From the NCBI GenBank assembly GCA_019915135.1, contig JAHLMK010000017.1, positions 1,178,001 through 1,242,000 on the forward strand: DNA of 64,000 nucleotides. The letters run 5' to 3'. The notes under the pieces are model-generated. The model was not told where the DNA came from and ran no database searches. It saw nothing but the letters and a program-made list of their open reading frames with translations. Shown here one piece after another: positions 45,018-55,785 of this stretch. Position 1 is the first letter of the stretch; the number at the start of each line of letters is the position of its first letter. The position numbers and the translations under genes are program-made. The stretch is from Strobilurus pachycystidiatus. Taxonomy: Eukaryota; Basidiomycota; Agaricomycetes; Agaricales; Physalacriaceae.

Positions 45018-46592
45018 TCACTTCGTGAAGCCGCATTCGACATGTAGCCACTCGAAGACATTCTTCCATACATCACTCTGATCGAAATATAACCACCTCG
45101 GCACACGGATCACTTCCAGCGCCGCAACGACACGCTGCTGACCGTCAGGATGGACTGAGATGCTACCGAAACGTCGGGAGTCAAGCATCGCGCAGAAATG
45201 GGACACATCGAAGTCCGAGGTATGATGACATTGCGACACATCGAGGATACGCAGCTGGGGAAGTTTGACGTCGGGCAAAGGAGGGGTTGAGACAGTCAAG
45301 CTCGTGATGAAGTTCTCTGTGATCCCTGGGTTGTCGAGGACAAATTCTTCGAGCTGTGGGGTTTGGGCTATGAAGCCCATGAGCTGAGACGTCAAATCGC
45401 GAGGCGGGTCTGATGTCCTTCTGATGACACTGTCGTTGCGGGACGTGACAGTGAGACTGATCAGTCTTTCGGGTGTTTGGTGGAACGTCGGGAGGGTAAT
45501 TGGTGCTAATTTGGACATGAAGAGGGTGATTGTGAGGTCTGTGAGCGAAGGGATATCAAGAAATGCGAACAGATTGGTCAACGGGGCCGGGTCACCCCAA
45601 ATCGACACTGTAAGTGAGGAAAGGCGGGGAAGTGACACGATTTGGTCGAGAGGAATACTTCGTCTCCAGAAGGTAATGTTCAAGGTTTGGAGCCCGGTCA
45701 TTTTGGTGAGCCGATCCTGCCCGCTTCGCTTCGAAGAAAGAAGGTCGATGTCAGAGAACAACGTTAACTGAGACCATGGGACAGAGACGACGTTCAAAAT
45801 GCCATTGCTCCTGGTCTCCACTGACCGAAGGGCAGGTACAGATCCGGCTGTCGAGAAGATGTCCACCACTTCTCCTGAAGTAGCGGCATGGAACAGCCGA
45901 ATAGTATGGAGTTTCGGAAAGATAATGCCGGAGAACAGCTTTAAAAAGACAGCGTCCGAGTGCATGACCGCTAGTCGCTCCCAGCGATGGGCACTGGCTT
46001 CAAGTAATGGCAAAGCCGGATGCTGCGAAGTGAGAGCCTGTCGAACACCGTGGAAATGAAGAGACAAGGGAAGACCTCGCGAGCGCTCCAAGCATATCCC
46101 AACTTTGTATGCACACTGGCGCCGAGAAAGATGGCCACAAAGGGAGTTATCGGAGAGACGGATGCATGTCCAAAGTTGTGGCAACGACGCGGCAATTGCC
46201 CTCCATCGACGAGATACATGAGTGAGCACCCATGGCGCATTCTTTGGGTCTAGGGCTTCTGAGACGCCATCATCGAATTCCAGCTCGTCCCATGTCTTCA
46301 CGCTATGCGAGAAGATCTCACCCATAACTTCGTTTGGTAGAGACCGCATGGGATGGATGACAAACTCGGCATCCGATAACTGAGCCTGTATCTCCTGGCG
46401 CGCACGAGTCAGGCGCTCAAGTTCGTCCGTAATATCTTTGATCTCCTCGTCAAAGTCGCGTAGTATGGCATGATAATTCAGAATGGCGGCGCGGAAATAA
46501 GAGATTTCGGAGAGGTTTGGAGGATTGTTCGAGGTGCAGAGTTCTTCGACGCGTTTCGAACGCTTTGTTGGTGGCCCGTCGGGAACACTCAT
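45018..46592 (-). CDS. F-box protein with leucine-rich region
   Basis: Intact single-exon gene, 524 residues. The N-terminus has a basic KRSKR stretch. A coiled coil (ILRDFDEEIKDITDELERL) precedes the F-box (IHPMRSLPNEVMGEIFSHS, followed by WVLTHVSRRWRAIAASLPQL). Irregular leucine-rich repeats follow to the end. This coiled-coil/F-box layout is typical of the large agaricomycete F-box family, thought to supply substrate receptors for SCF ubiquitin ligases. A similar gene lies at 50794 on the other strand. Confidence 0.93.
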   Translation of the reverse strand: MSVPDGPPTKRSKRVEELCTSNNPPNLSEISYFRAAILNYHAILRDFDEEIKDITDELERLTRARQEIQAQLSDAEFVIHPMRSLPNEVMGEIFSHSVKTWDELEFDDGVSEALDPKNAPWVLTHVSRRWRAIAASLPQLWTCIRLSDNSLCGHLSRRQCAYKVGICLERSRGLPLSLHFHGVRQALTSQHPALPLLEASAHRWERLAVMHSDAVFLKLFSGIIFPKLHTIRLFHAATSGEVVDIFSTAGSVPALRSVETRSNGILNVVSVPWSQLTLFSDIDLLSSKRSGQDRLTKMTGLQTLNITFWRRSIPLDQIVSLPRLSSLTVSIWGDPAPLTNLFAFLDIPSLTDLTITLFMSKLAPITLPTFHQTPERLISLTVTSRNDSVIRRTSDPPRDLTSQLMGFIAQTPQLEEFVLDNPGITENFITSLTVSTPPLPDVKLPQLRILDVSQCHHTSDFDVSHFCAMLDSRRFGSISVHPDGQQRVVAALEVIRVPRWLYFDQSDVWKNVFEWLHVECGFTK

Positions 46593-47347
46593 ATCGACGG
46601 CTGCTATGACACTTTTAATGAATATGCAGAAGAGTATGATAATGACTGACTTGATACAGCTTCGAAAATTCTAGGGTGTTGACGAGAATCTTACTGCCCT
46701 GAGGTCGCCTACAAACGTGAACAAAAGTATCAACTTGTATGTCGATGGCAAAAACATATGACACACCAAGAATAGTCAACAAAGACGCTATATCTTCCAG
46801 CACTGGCAGAGAAAGTTGCGGGGTCTCGCAAACTGGACAATTTGACGCGTTGTGACGCGCTGAGAGGTGCGTGTAGCACAACCCGTCAACCCGAGACTTG
46901 GTTGCCAACAACGGGGAAACCTAGGCAGCAACGTAGAAATCGCGTGTACGCTAGAGAGTGAATGGTCAGAGAAGATACGGATCTATGAGTCTGGGCTCGC
47001 ACAAATAGAGTGTTTGCGACGCGATGGTGATGGGCAAAGGATAAGAGCAATGTGCCACGTGCCACCAAAACTGTTATTGACCTTTGCCTTTGGCCGACCG
47101 GCAACTGTAAGTATGCATAGGCTAGTAGCATAGCCATTTTCTGTTTTCGTTCGGCAGCAACATACTCAGGCTACCTGTTCATATTCATAGAGTCGTCCAA
47201 GGGTACTGTAGCTCGCAGTGCCCATCACTGGGACGTGGAAGGCAATTCCTCAATACATATTCAAATATAACAGTAATCAAAAACTCTCGTACGTGTAAGA
47301 GCGCAGGTCCTTGGTGAAGATAAAGGGTACTAGTACGCATGAAATGT
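46593..47347. other. Intergenic region, no firm gene
   Basis: A minus-strand frame (46615-46911; 98 codons, starting MLATKSRVDGLCYTHLSARH) has a CPVC pair and a hydrophobic stretch but no recognised family. It may be noise. Confidence 0.4.
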
Positions 47348-48384
47348 TCATTTGGGTCCAACAACGTCCAAATTGTCATTCGGCGAGGTCCTCACCCACG
47401 CACACTGACCGACACTGGAGACCCAGTTTGACGAATTGAAGATCTCAGCCTCGATGGGACGGATGGTCGGAGAGGTGATTGGGACGGGAGATCTCTCCCA
47501 GCCTTCCTCAATTGGAAGTCGTTCCTCTCGGAAGAAGATGTCCACAAATCTGATCAAAGCCAGTCAGCTTGGACGTCCAATCCCACCAAGAATAACTGAC
47601 TTCTTAGGCGCCTCGCCAGTAGTCGCATTACCCATGACGCTCAGGTAAAGGGCGCTCTCCCTGGTGCGGATAGTCATCTCGCTGAGCGTGTTCATTGTTG
47701 CGTTATTATCCCTCAACGACTGTGCCAAGCGCTCGTGCTGAACAGCGCCGGCGGAGGTCCCATTGTAATAGTCTACACCGGGGTTGGAGTTGGCCAGAGT
47801 CGAATAGACGGTCTCGTTGAATTCCCAGTTGTTCCCGAGGGCAAAGTCAACGCGGGAGATAGAAGCGTCGTGCTCGATATTTCCGTGCCTAGTGATAGGG
47901 AAAGAAGAATAAGAAGATGGAAGATTCAGAGCGGCAAAGACACAGACAGTCTGACGTCTTCTAAACTGAAGGCGTCCCAGGCGTACGTGGATGTCATGAG
48001 ACTGACCCTCGCTGCAAGGAGGATGATTTCAGGCTGAACGTTGAATCCATCTTCATACGTCCGTTCCAGTCAGTCTCCCGTCAATCCGTGGACGAGAGTG
48101 CCTACCGTTCCCCGCTTTCATCATGATTGGGATAGTGATATTCTTTCCATCGCGGGGAAGGTAGCCGTGGTTGGCGAGACTATGGGGAGTCAGCAATCCG
48201 AGGACCACAGGAGAAGAGGAATCGAGAGAACTGACGTGTTTAATCCAGGGCAAGGACTGCGGACGTCGTCGGGACCAGGCGCAATGAACTTGTGATGATT
48301 GCCACGATCGTCAAGGCTGGAGAAAGCCCATGACAGGTGGGTGGCAAGGGAGAGAGCGAGAACAAGAGAGGCTAAGTACTGCAT
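47348..48384 (-). CDS. Heme-thiolate peroxidase / unspecific peroxygenase (short type)
   Basis: Secreted heme enzyme of the chloroperoxidase superfamily that uses H2O2 to oxygenate varied substrates. A signal peptide MQYLASLVLALSLATHLSWA is followed by the proximal motif SPCPGLNT (heme-ligand Cys at about residue 45), LANHGYLPRDGKN, GFNVQPEIILLAAR, LHGNIEHDASISRVD (with the family's EHD motif), TLANSNPGVDYYN, ESALYLSVMG, and APKKFVDIFFREERLP. Several NxS/T sequons fit secretion. Five or so exons; the intron just before HGNIEHD uses a GTCTGT donor. The C-terminal 20 codons after VGQC may instead be cut by one more intron, so the end is uncertain. Confidence 0.9.
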
Positions 48385-48879
48385 TGGGGGATACGAGGTC
48401 CAGGACACAACTCCATCTCTCTTATACCTTCCCTTGGCTGACCCAACGTAAGAAGGCACTAGCTGCAGTGATACTCATAGACGTAGTGTTCCGGTGGACG
48501 ACTTGTAGAGACCGACAGACAACATAAATGACAGGATGATTTCAGCCGATCCACATATCCGTATTCGCGTTACACGTTGGAGATGAGTAATCCGATAAAT
48601 GTTGTTGACGGACCTGCGGAAGAAGCAAGGAGGAATGAATATGAGAATCACTAGCCTGCAAAGAAAGCGGAGTAATCAACGTCAGAGGAAGGTTCTTCCG
48701 CCAAAGATACAGCAAATTTGGAGACGTGATGCAGGCGCTATCCCGGATAAGACGGAAGTGGGCCCCCAGCAGGAGCTAACCCATCATAAGTTGATGACAA
48801 CTCTCCTCGGCCCAACGCAGGTGGACATGCCCCCTCCAAGCGCTCAATATAGAGGCTACAAGATACGCTACACAGAGAG
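48385..48879. other. Intergenic region, no gene seen
   Basis: Promoter of the peroxygenase gene. Nothing else was recognised. Confidence 0.5.
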
Positions 48880-50364
48880 CTAAGACCCAACCAAGCCTCT
48901 GTTCGAACAGCGCATCGCTGCCTGATCGGCACCAAACTGTGACGACAAGAGTCTGAACCCATCGGCTCCTCTATGTTCGCGCCTATCTGATGCGACTGGC
49001 TTTGCCAAATGCACAAGAACGATTGCCTGGACTAGAATTTCAGTCGACGAGAGATATGTAGACCGCAGTGCGCAATCATACCTCAAATACGCCTGCTGCC
49101 ATTTATACTCTATGTTCATGCTAGAGATCAAAACATGATCCAACGAGATGAATGAGGTGTCGACTAGGACGTCCGTAAGTTCTCTGACCACGAGCTTGTA
49201 CGACTGAACTTGGTCGGTACGATGACGATGACCGTTGGTGAAGAGCTGGTGACGAATGCGTGCAAGGGAGCATGGCGCAGACATCTACGAGGCGTTGTGT
49301 CAGGAAGCCTGAATCCGAGCTGAGAAAAAGATGTTGAGTGTTCGATCCTGCCTCAATTTCGTAGGCGAACCCAGTGGGCGCGAACAGAATCAATGATAGA
49401 CGTACAGAGCACAATGAGAGCAACTTTGCTGTCCTGGTCTTACAACCCGACTTTAACTTGCCTCCGTCCGTAGAGATACGTGTGCGAGCGATGCGGTCGC
49501 AGCCAGAACGGTGCATGTCAAACGCCCGACCTTCAAGAACAATCTCCAAATCTGCGCCAGAGTCAACTAGGCAACAGATGGCTCTGGCGTGACCATTGAG
49601 GGCAGCAAAGTGAGTGAAGTGGTGTTAAGCCAATGCGGTCTGAATCGCGAGCGCTAGAGTCCGCACCACGACTCAGAAGGAAGTGAGACCTGGTTGATAG
49701 AGGCAACGTCTCTCACTCAAAGTAAGATGCTAAATCGCTCTGGCAGCGAGGGTAGCAAGCATGTTGCTTAGTCCTTACCGCCAAAACGTATTCCAACCAG
49801 TCCTATGCGTCAAGGACAGTAGAGGATGAGTGACGAGAACGGTTCATGAACTGCATCGTTTGTTCGATCGATTAGTTGAGCAACCTGTGTCGAAAAGGCA
49901 AGGAAGCGTTTCGGGCAATTGACTGTCCTGTAGTCCTGTGACTGTTCAACGAGAAGAACATGTTAGGAATCCTGGTTTGAAAGTGCACAGGTAGAGCACG
50001 TACGTACGAGTCCCGATACCAACTTCTTAGGCGACCAGCATCGTGTCTCTTGCTGCCGCCCAATGATATATTGGAGGTATAATATTTGGGCGGTGCGCAG
50101 ACATTCTGAACGCGTGTTTGCGTATACGCTGCGATCCATTTGCCGAAATTTGCACCCAAGTGATGCAAGAAGTTATTGCTGATCATGACTGAACAGAGCA
50201 GCGACCGGGCTGTATTTCACGACGCGGCCCAGTGATCGTGGCTCCAATGTCCGAATGAGGTCCAACGCGGCGGGGATCGAGGCGAATGTGGCGGCACCGA
50301 TGAGAAGAGGTATGTACCTGCTGGTCGTCAGGTAAGAAAATATGACGAATAAATGCAGACGCAC
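48880..50364 (-). pseudogene. Decayed ankyrin-repeat gene
   Basis: On the minus strand, 49690-49540 still spells ankyrin repeats: LLSRGADSSARD, GLTPLH, then, in another frame, FAALNGHARAICCLVDSGAD. The frame break coincides with a CACTCACT tandem that would be in frame with a single CACT. Upstream (50321-50176) a stretch reading YIPLLIGAATFASIPAALDL could be the N-terminal part, after an intron-like GTGCGT...CCAGCAG. No complete frame could be built downstream to 48880. The boundaries are approximate. Confidence 0.45.
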
Positions 50365-50793
50365 ATCTATCCAGACTGGCTCTTCTGGGACCAGTTCCAG
50401 TGCAGCTGGGTTCTCGTCGTTGCCCTTTATTGTTCGAGGCGCCCTATCCGAATCGCCTTGTCATTGCCATGCTGGTTATTTCGTGTTGCCATGTTTAATT
50501 TGAGTTTTTAGAGCCGTCGTGTGCCATGCTGGAAGAGCGGCGATGGGTGAACAGCCGAACGTGGGGGTGTTCAGTATTTGAAGGCGAGGGCGTGATCGTG
50601 GTCGAGGAAGAAGGGAGAGCGGTGATGATGGCATCGACTCGCAACTCTCCTTCGTCCTACGACTACCGACGGCGCCAACGCGCCGCCAACACCGACGACC
50701 CCTCATTTTTCATCCGGCCTCGTGCGTGTCATACCATTGATTCGAAAATATCTTCCCAAATTTACGCCTCCAACGTCTAGTCTGTCTGCTCCG
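50365..50793. other. Upstream region of two divergent loci
   Basis: Lies between the decayed ankyrin locus (-) and the F-box gene (+). No further gene was seen. Confidence 0.45.
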
Positions 50794-52368
50794 ATGTTTC
50801 CCGCTTCCGACTCACTGCCCAACGCCGTCCATAACCTTATCAACTCAAACGAGACTCCATCACCGCAGGAGCAAAGAGACATTGAAGCATTTATCCGTGA
50901 TTGCGACGCGTCGCTCGCCCAGCTCGAGCGAACCAAGGAACTCCGTCAGACCCTCCGCTCCACGCTTTCACCCATCCGCCGCATACCGCAAGAGATCCTC
51001 ATTCAAGAGATATTTCGCTGGCTGCCCCCTCTCAATATTGTTCACTCCAGCACCGATCCGCACTGGGTCATCAGCCATGTCTGCTCCAAATGGCGCGCCT
51101 GGACTCTTTCCACTCCCGCATTCTGGTCGCAATTCATCGTGGACATCTCCTGTGAATGCTACCCTGTGGATCCTGCTGCGCTGCTCGAGACGGTTTTGAA
51201 GAGAAGCAGCGGAACCGCGATAGAGTTCAGCCTCAAAACATTCGAATTTGGCTTTGATGATGAGAGGGACGACAGGATCTGCATGCAGGAGGAGTTTCTC
51301 GCTGATGTTTTGGCCGTCATCAAGAAGTACGCATCGCAGTGGAAACGTGCCGACTTGGGGGCCATACCCATCACCTTGGCGCTCTCCCTTTCCGATCGTG
51401 CTGAGGAGCTACACCGTTTGCAGGACCTGACTATGCACATCACCCCGCCCTTTTCCACGCAACCGCCTCATATACGCGCTTTTCAACGCTCGCCTATTAC
51501 CTCCTTACAACTCAGTAATCTTCCTTTACGATATCTTTCTGCCCTCGACCTTCCACGCATCACGCACCTCACTCTCAAGAACCCAGACCTATGCATCGAT
51601 GACGGCTCCTCCGATTCCTCGTCCCTATATCATACGCTCGAATCTCTCCCTAATCTCGTCTCTTTCAGCTATCCCGGATACGCATGCAAACGGAAAAGCC
51701 CTCTGCCAGATATTCCTCTCGTACAGGCAAACCTCACCTCTCTATCGACAGTCGACACGCATCACCTTCGCAATGTCTCCCTCCCGAAGCTCACAAGTCT
51801 GCACATCCACACCGGAGGCGAGGCGTATAATGTAACCGTCAAACCCTTCGCTGACATCGTTGCTCTACTCCAAAACTCTCCTCACTGTCGTCTCACGCAC
51901 TTGATGTTATCAGACTGCAACAACGGCGCCGCCGCCGACCTTTCCAAGGCCCTCCGTCTCATGCCGCATCTGGAAAATCTAGAAATGACGTTTGAGGTCC
52001 TCCTCCCTAGCGTCTCCAACCCCAATGTCTTCTTGAACGACTTCACGCAGCTCCTCCTTCCCACTCCGTTCTATTCCTACCTCCCACGCCTCAAGTTCCT
52101 CTCCATCACGACGCACGAACACTACCCATGGAAGTTCTTCGACTCACGCGTCGTTCGCATACTTTCGGTGCGGTACAAGACCGAAAGTCTTCTGTCAGCG
52201 CACTTTGACCATCAGGCGTGCGGAACCCGGGGCGTGGCCTTTCCCTCTTTGAAGGAACACGATATCGAGCAGTTGAGGGAGCTCAAGGCTGAAGGGCTGG
52301 ATTTGTGTGTTCAGTGGCGGCATGGGAATGTATTGGATGAGGTGCAGGCGGAGGATAGTGATACTTGA
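50794..52368 (+). CDS. F-box protein with leucine-rich region
   Basis: Single-exon gene, 524 residues from the ATG at 50794; an in-frame GTG extends 24 codons further upstream but lacks an ATG. A helical leader (EQRDIEAFIRDCDASLAQLE) precedes the F-box (LSPIRRIPQEILIQEIFRWL, then WVISHVCSKWRAWTLSTPAFW). The remainder is leucine-rich (LPRITHLTLKNPDL, LPKLTSLHIHTGGE). Same architecture and same length as the F-box gene at 45018, so the two are likely family members. Probably an SCF adaptor. Confidence 0.92.
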   Translation: MFPASDSLPNAVHNLINSNETPSPQEQRDIEAFIRDCDASLAQLERTKELRQTLRSTLSPIRRIPQEILIQEIFRWLPPLNIVHSSTDPHWVISHVCSKWRAWTLSTPAFWSQFIVDISCECYPVDPAALLETVLKRSSGTAIEFSLKTFEFGFDDERDDRICMQEEFLADVLAVIKKYASQWKRADLGAIPITLALSLSDRAEELHRLQDLTMHITPPFSTQPPHIRAFQRSPITSLQLSNLPLRYLSALDLPRITHLTLKNPDLCIDDGSSDSSSLYHTLESLPNLVSFSYPGYACKRKSPLPDIPLVQANLTSLSTVDTHHLRNVSLPKLTSLHIHTGGEAYNVTVKPFADIVALLQNSPHCRLTHLMLSDCNNGAAADLSKALRLMPHLENLEMTFEVLLPSVSNPNVFLNDFTQLLLPTPFYSYLPRLKFLSITTHEHYPWKFFDSRVVRILSVRYKTESLLSAHFDHQACGTRGVAFPSLKEHDIEQLRELKAEGLDLCVQWRHGNVLDEVQAEDSDT

Positions 52369-52671
52369 TTCGGACAACGATGGACAAAGAATATTACTCA
52401 TAAGTACTAACATATTAATATCACGTCGATTAGATTGCGCTGAACTATGACTGTAATTTGCCTCGAGTTATGGCATGCACGCTTATATACAGTATCTGGG
52501 TCATTGGATGTCTCAACGGCGAGGCTCTAATCAAGTTACTGATGCGCGTCTGGCTGCTTTCTGTCGTTGTGTGACCAAACTTGCCACTGTCACCATGTGA
52601 CGCGATCGTGAAAGACAATGCTACTAGAGTACTAGTCCTTTGTTCTTGCCGCTCTGACTCAAACCACCATC
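52369..52671. other. Intergenic region, no gene seen
   Basis: 3' flank of the F-box gene and promoter of the next gene, same strand. Confidence 0.5.
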
Positions 52672-54544
52672 ATGTCCATTGACTTGTCGAAACTCGAGGT
52701 CACTTTCAGCGCCAGACCCCATCCTGGATTCAGGCAGTTTCTCACCTTCTTCAATGCGTCCGTCGTAGACCCCATTCAAGGTCAAATCGCGGAATTGACA
52801 GGCTACAAGATCAACCGCCACTTCATCTTTGGTCAGTTCATGTACATGGCGGACAAAGAGAGTGATGAGCTCCACGAGCTCTCCGTCTCGCTCCTGGACA
52901 AGAATGGAAGACTTCGACCACACATCTTCAAAGAGGGATATTTGCGCGGTACTGGCGTTTGGAATGATGACTTGAGCGAAGGCGGCTTGATATACATCAA
53001 AGACATGACTGTGCACAGCGAAGCAGTAAGCCTGATGCACATTTTTCCACCCACTCTGGACTGAAAAATCGCGCTTAGCATCACCGACAAGGTGTCGGTT
53101 CACTCTTATTGCGGAAACTGTTGGACTCCGAACACATAACTGCACCTTGGGGAAGCATAATCTGCTGGCCTTTCAGTCGCGTCCAGCCTCTCGGACATCT
53201 TCTTGCTTTCTTTCGTAAGGTGAGCATGCTTTGAACTTTGACGGTATCGTACAATGCTAAACTCGCGTAGAATCACTTCAGACGCATTGGACGAACACAA
53301 TTCTTTGGTTGCTCCTCGAATCTGGAACATCCCTCTCGTAATCTTCTGGCTTCGGATGACATTGAGGGATCGAAAGACAAATTTCTGCCTTCCCCGTACG
53401 GCATGATCAAAGGGCGCTTCCACGACGAACGCGAAAGCAAGTTCCCGCTACATTTTGCGATCGTCAACGACAAATCGCACTCCGTGTACCACACCATCAT
53501 TCAACTCGCACGAGCAAGCCCTGCATCTCTACATGCACCTGATGATTTTGGCTATCGCCCGATTCACTTGTCTGTACTGGGGAGGAACTTATTCGCCTTT
53601 GATGCCCTGGTCGTATTTGGTGCCACCGCCGACCTGCATGACTTTGACAATACCGATGGACGAAATGCATTACAGGCCCTTCACGCCTCCATGATCAACG
53701 ACAGGGAGTTCGCCGAAACACGAGGACCCAAGGACTGGGACGGATATCCCGATGCGGATCTCAAACTGGAATACGCAGTCAAGAAAGAAATGGGTATCGA
53801 CACGGGCTGTACGTCACCCGAGGCATACATCACGAAATACAAGTACGACTGCTCCTGCGGCCAGTGTCTTGAGGGATGGTTCTCACCGCGAATGCATCAT
53901 CAGCTCAGGTGTACGTGCGATCCACTCTTCATTAGGCTCCTCTCGTTGACGAAGGCTTCTCCTCAGTTCAAATTACCTGTAGCGCGGATAGTATGCCCAT
54001 GAGCTTCGACGATTTCAAGGACCCTCTGCGACCAAACAACGAGACTGAAGCTTGCCTGATCAACAGCCACTTCATTCCTCCGTCTCTCCAGCCTCGAATG
54101 AACCTCTCATTCTATAGAGGCTACGCCGCCGTTTTCTGCGCTATATCCGACTTCCTAGATCGCAGTCCTCCCATCATCCCGAAAGTTTCTCTGGTGATGA
54201 AGCATGCGCTTAAAGCGTACCCACAATCAAACGAATACTTCAGGAACGGGGGAAAGGTGGAGTACTGTCTTGACGCTATTTCGTGGGCTGGAATGGAGCA
54301 GAGCGAGATCGGTGACGCCACTTTCTTTGAATTTCTGCCAGAAGACTACGTGGAGGCCTTCAAGGCTCTACCGTCATGCAATAATGATAACAAATTTGAC
54401 CTGGTGAGGGTGAAGTTCGGGTTGACGAACGATCAGGAATGGTATCCGTACAACGCACCCAGAGTATCAATTCTGGATATGCTTGGGGTAGAGGATGAAC
54501 CGATGGAGGAGGGTGAGGAAGATTTTGAATCGAACTCGAATTAG
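52672..54544 (+). CDS. GNAT-like acetyltransferase fused to ankyrin repeats
   Basis: Four exons (introns about 53027-53081, 53220-53270 and 53907-53980) give about 560 residues. The N-terminal 170 residues resemble a GNAT fold: strands around FMYMADKESDELHELSV and GGLIYIKDMTV, then HHRQGVGSLLLRKLL, which fits the acetyl-CoA-binding R/QxxGxG/A loop. Residues about 240-330 carry ankyrin-like repeats (FPLHFAIVNDKSHSVYHTII, GYRPIHLSVLGRNLFAFDAL, DGRNALQAL). The C-terminal part (about 200 residues, with KYKYDCSCGQCLEGWFSP, a Cys-rich spot that could bind metal) is unfamiliar and ends in an acidic tail. The substrate is unknown. I recall comparable ankyrin proteins in mushrooms; the GNAT part is my inference from one motif and fold layout. 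Confidence 0.78.
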
Positions 54545-55215
54545 ATCTTGTTGGATTATCAAGCATTCCGGGCTCGGAGTCGGTAACATTGGGCGCGATG
54601 GCGTCGATGTGATTGCTGACTGAGCATTGGTTCGGACCTTACCCGCAGCTTTCTTGTAGTTTCTAGTGTATTCTCACAGTAGTTCTCAATAGGTATAAAA
54701 GCCATGTATTTCGTAGCTAGTTCCCTATTGACTTGTAACCAACAAGTGGCCCTCATACCGAAAACTCTAACAGATCTGTATTATCACGTTTATGTTACTA
54801 TCGACGTCCCAACAGGCATCGTTGGGCTTGACGCTCCTCATACTTGACGCGAACCCCAGATCCACCACGCCCACGATCAAAGTTTCGTCGTTCGGCGCTA
54901 GCTTTTCGTCGACGCCTCAAGGCACCGATCAAGTGTTCATCGAGATGCACAAATATACGCTTCACTGGTGATTTCTCAGACCCTATCAGCAGAACGTTGA
55001 CATCAGACGTCCAATTGATTGGGGAGTCCTCACAGAAGACCAGTAATGCTAGCCGAACACCGATGTGAAATTTGTACAATCCCCGAGGCGAAGGCCGCCA
55101 ATCTTACTCATGAGCAAGGCAAGTCCCCAAAGTATCATGGTTCCTGAGAATCACTTTTCGAGACGCCTGACTATAAGATGTAAATCAGCAAGGAGAGTAA
55201 TCCACGCCCACAGAC
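54545..55215. other. Intergenic region; doubtful small minus-strand ORF
   Basis: A 93-codon minus-strand frame (54798-55079, starting MYKFHIGVRLALLVF and ending in a basic tail) has no recognised domain. The stretch also contains the upstream block of the next gene (see 55081). Confidence 0.4.
55081..55114 (+). promoter_or_regulatory. Upstream block shared with the paralogous gene
   Basis: CCCCGAGGCGAAGGCCGCC, then TCTTACTCAT, lies 135 bp before the ATG at 55216. A near-identical block (CCCCGAAGTCAGGCCCGCC, then TCTTACTCAT) occurs at 59729-59761, 117 bp before the ATG at 59846. Conservation beyond the coding region suggests a shared control element or a recent duplication. Confidence 0.5.
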
Positions 55216-55785
55216 ATGTCCACACCCTTGGCATTATCCAGCCTGACAGAATGGTCTCGGGTACACATCAAAGACGTGTTCGAGGCGCGTACCAAAGAAG
55301 CCTCGGAGGATGCCATTGCCCGAACCTTCTCTGCTAGTCTCGCAGGCAGCATGGTCAACGGCAGGTCCTTCACAATTGACGGCCTGCCCGCCGCCATCGC
55401 TGCCACGCGTGGCCTAGGGAAACTCGACCGTGGCTTGACAGTGTCGTGGCTCGAGACCGTCGAGGTCGCCAAGGACCCTACGACAAACAGGGTACGATTC
55501 CCACTCCTTGAGATTATGACGCAGGATACTTACCATCCAGCAGGAAGGCGTCTTTGGTGGGGTTTACACTATAGGCGGAATCTACAAGCCCCTGCCTAGC
55601 GGCGAGGTTGTCGAACACATACGCAGGAAGGCTGTGAACGTCATGTAAGATTTCTATCGTCCCGCTGCAATCCATTTGACAGACTTGCCAGAATCAAATC
55701 CGAGTCTGACGATCTTGCCATCGACAGTCGACGCATTACCACCATCGTTTTCGTTCAGAATGACTATCCGGTTGTTCCACAATGA
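55216..55785 (+). CDS. Small conserved protein, paralogue A (unknown function)
   Basis: Three exons give about 150 residues: MSTPLALSSLTEWSRVHIKD, ARTFSASLAGSMVNGR, VSWLETVEVAKDPTTNR, then FGGVYTIGGIYKPLPSGEVV, then SESDDLAIDSRRITTIVFVQ, ending in YPVVPQ. No signal peptide. It aligns along its whole length with the protein at 59846, including both intron positions. Size and the strand-rich second half remind me of SnoaL/NTF2-like folds, but no catalytic motif can be named, so function is left open. Confidence 0.72.

Noticed and set aside
47880..48010. A 5-nt exon (AAGAC) in the peroxygenase gene
   Set aside because: Reading straight through gives VSLMTSTYAWDAFSLEDVRL, which fits the family segment before HGNIEHD, with a single intron (donor GTCTGT). 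No microexon is needed.
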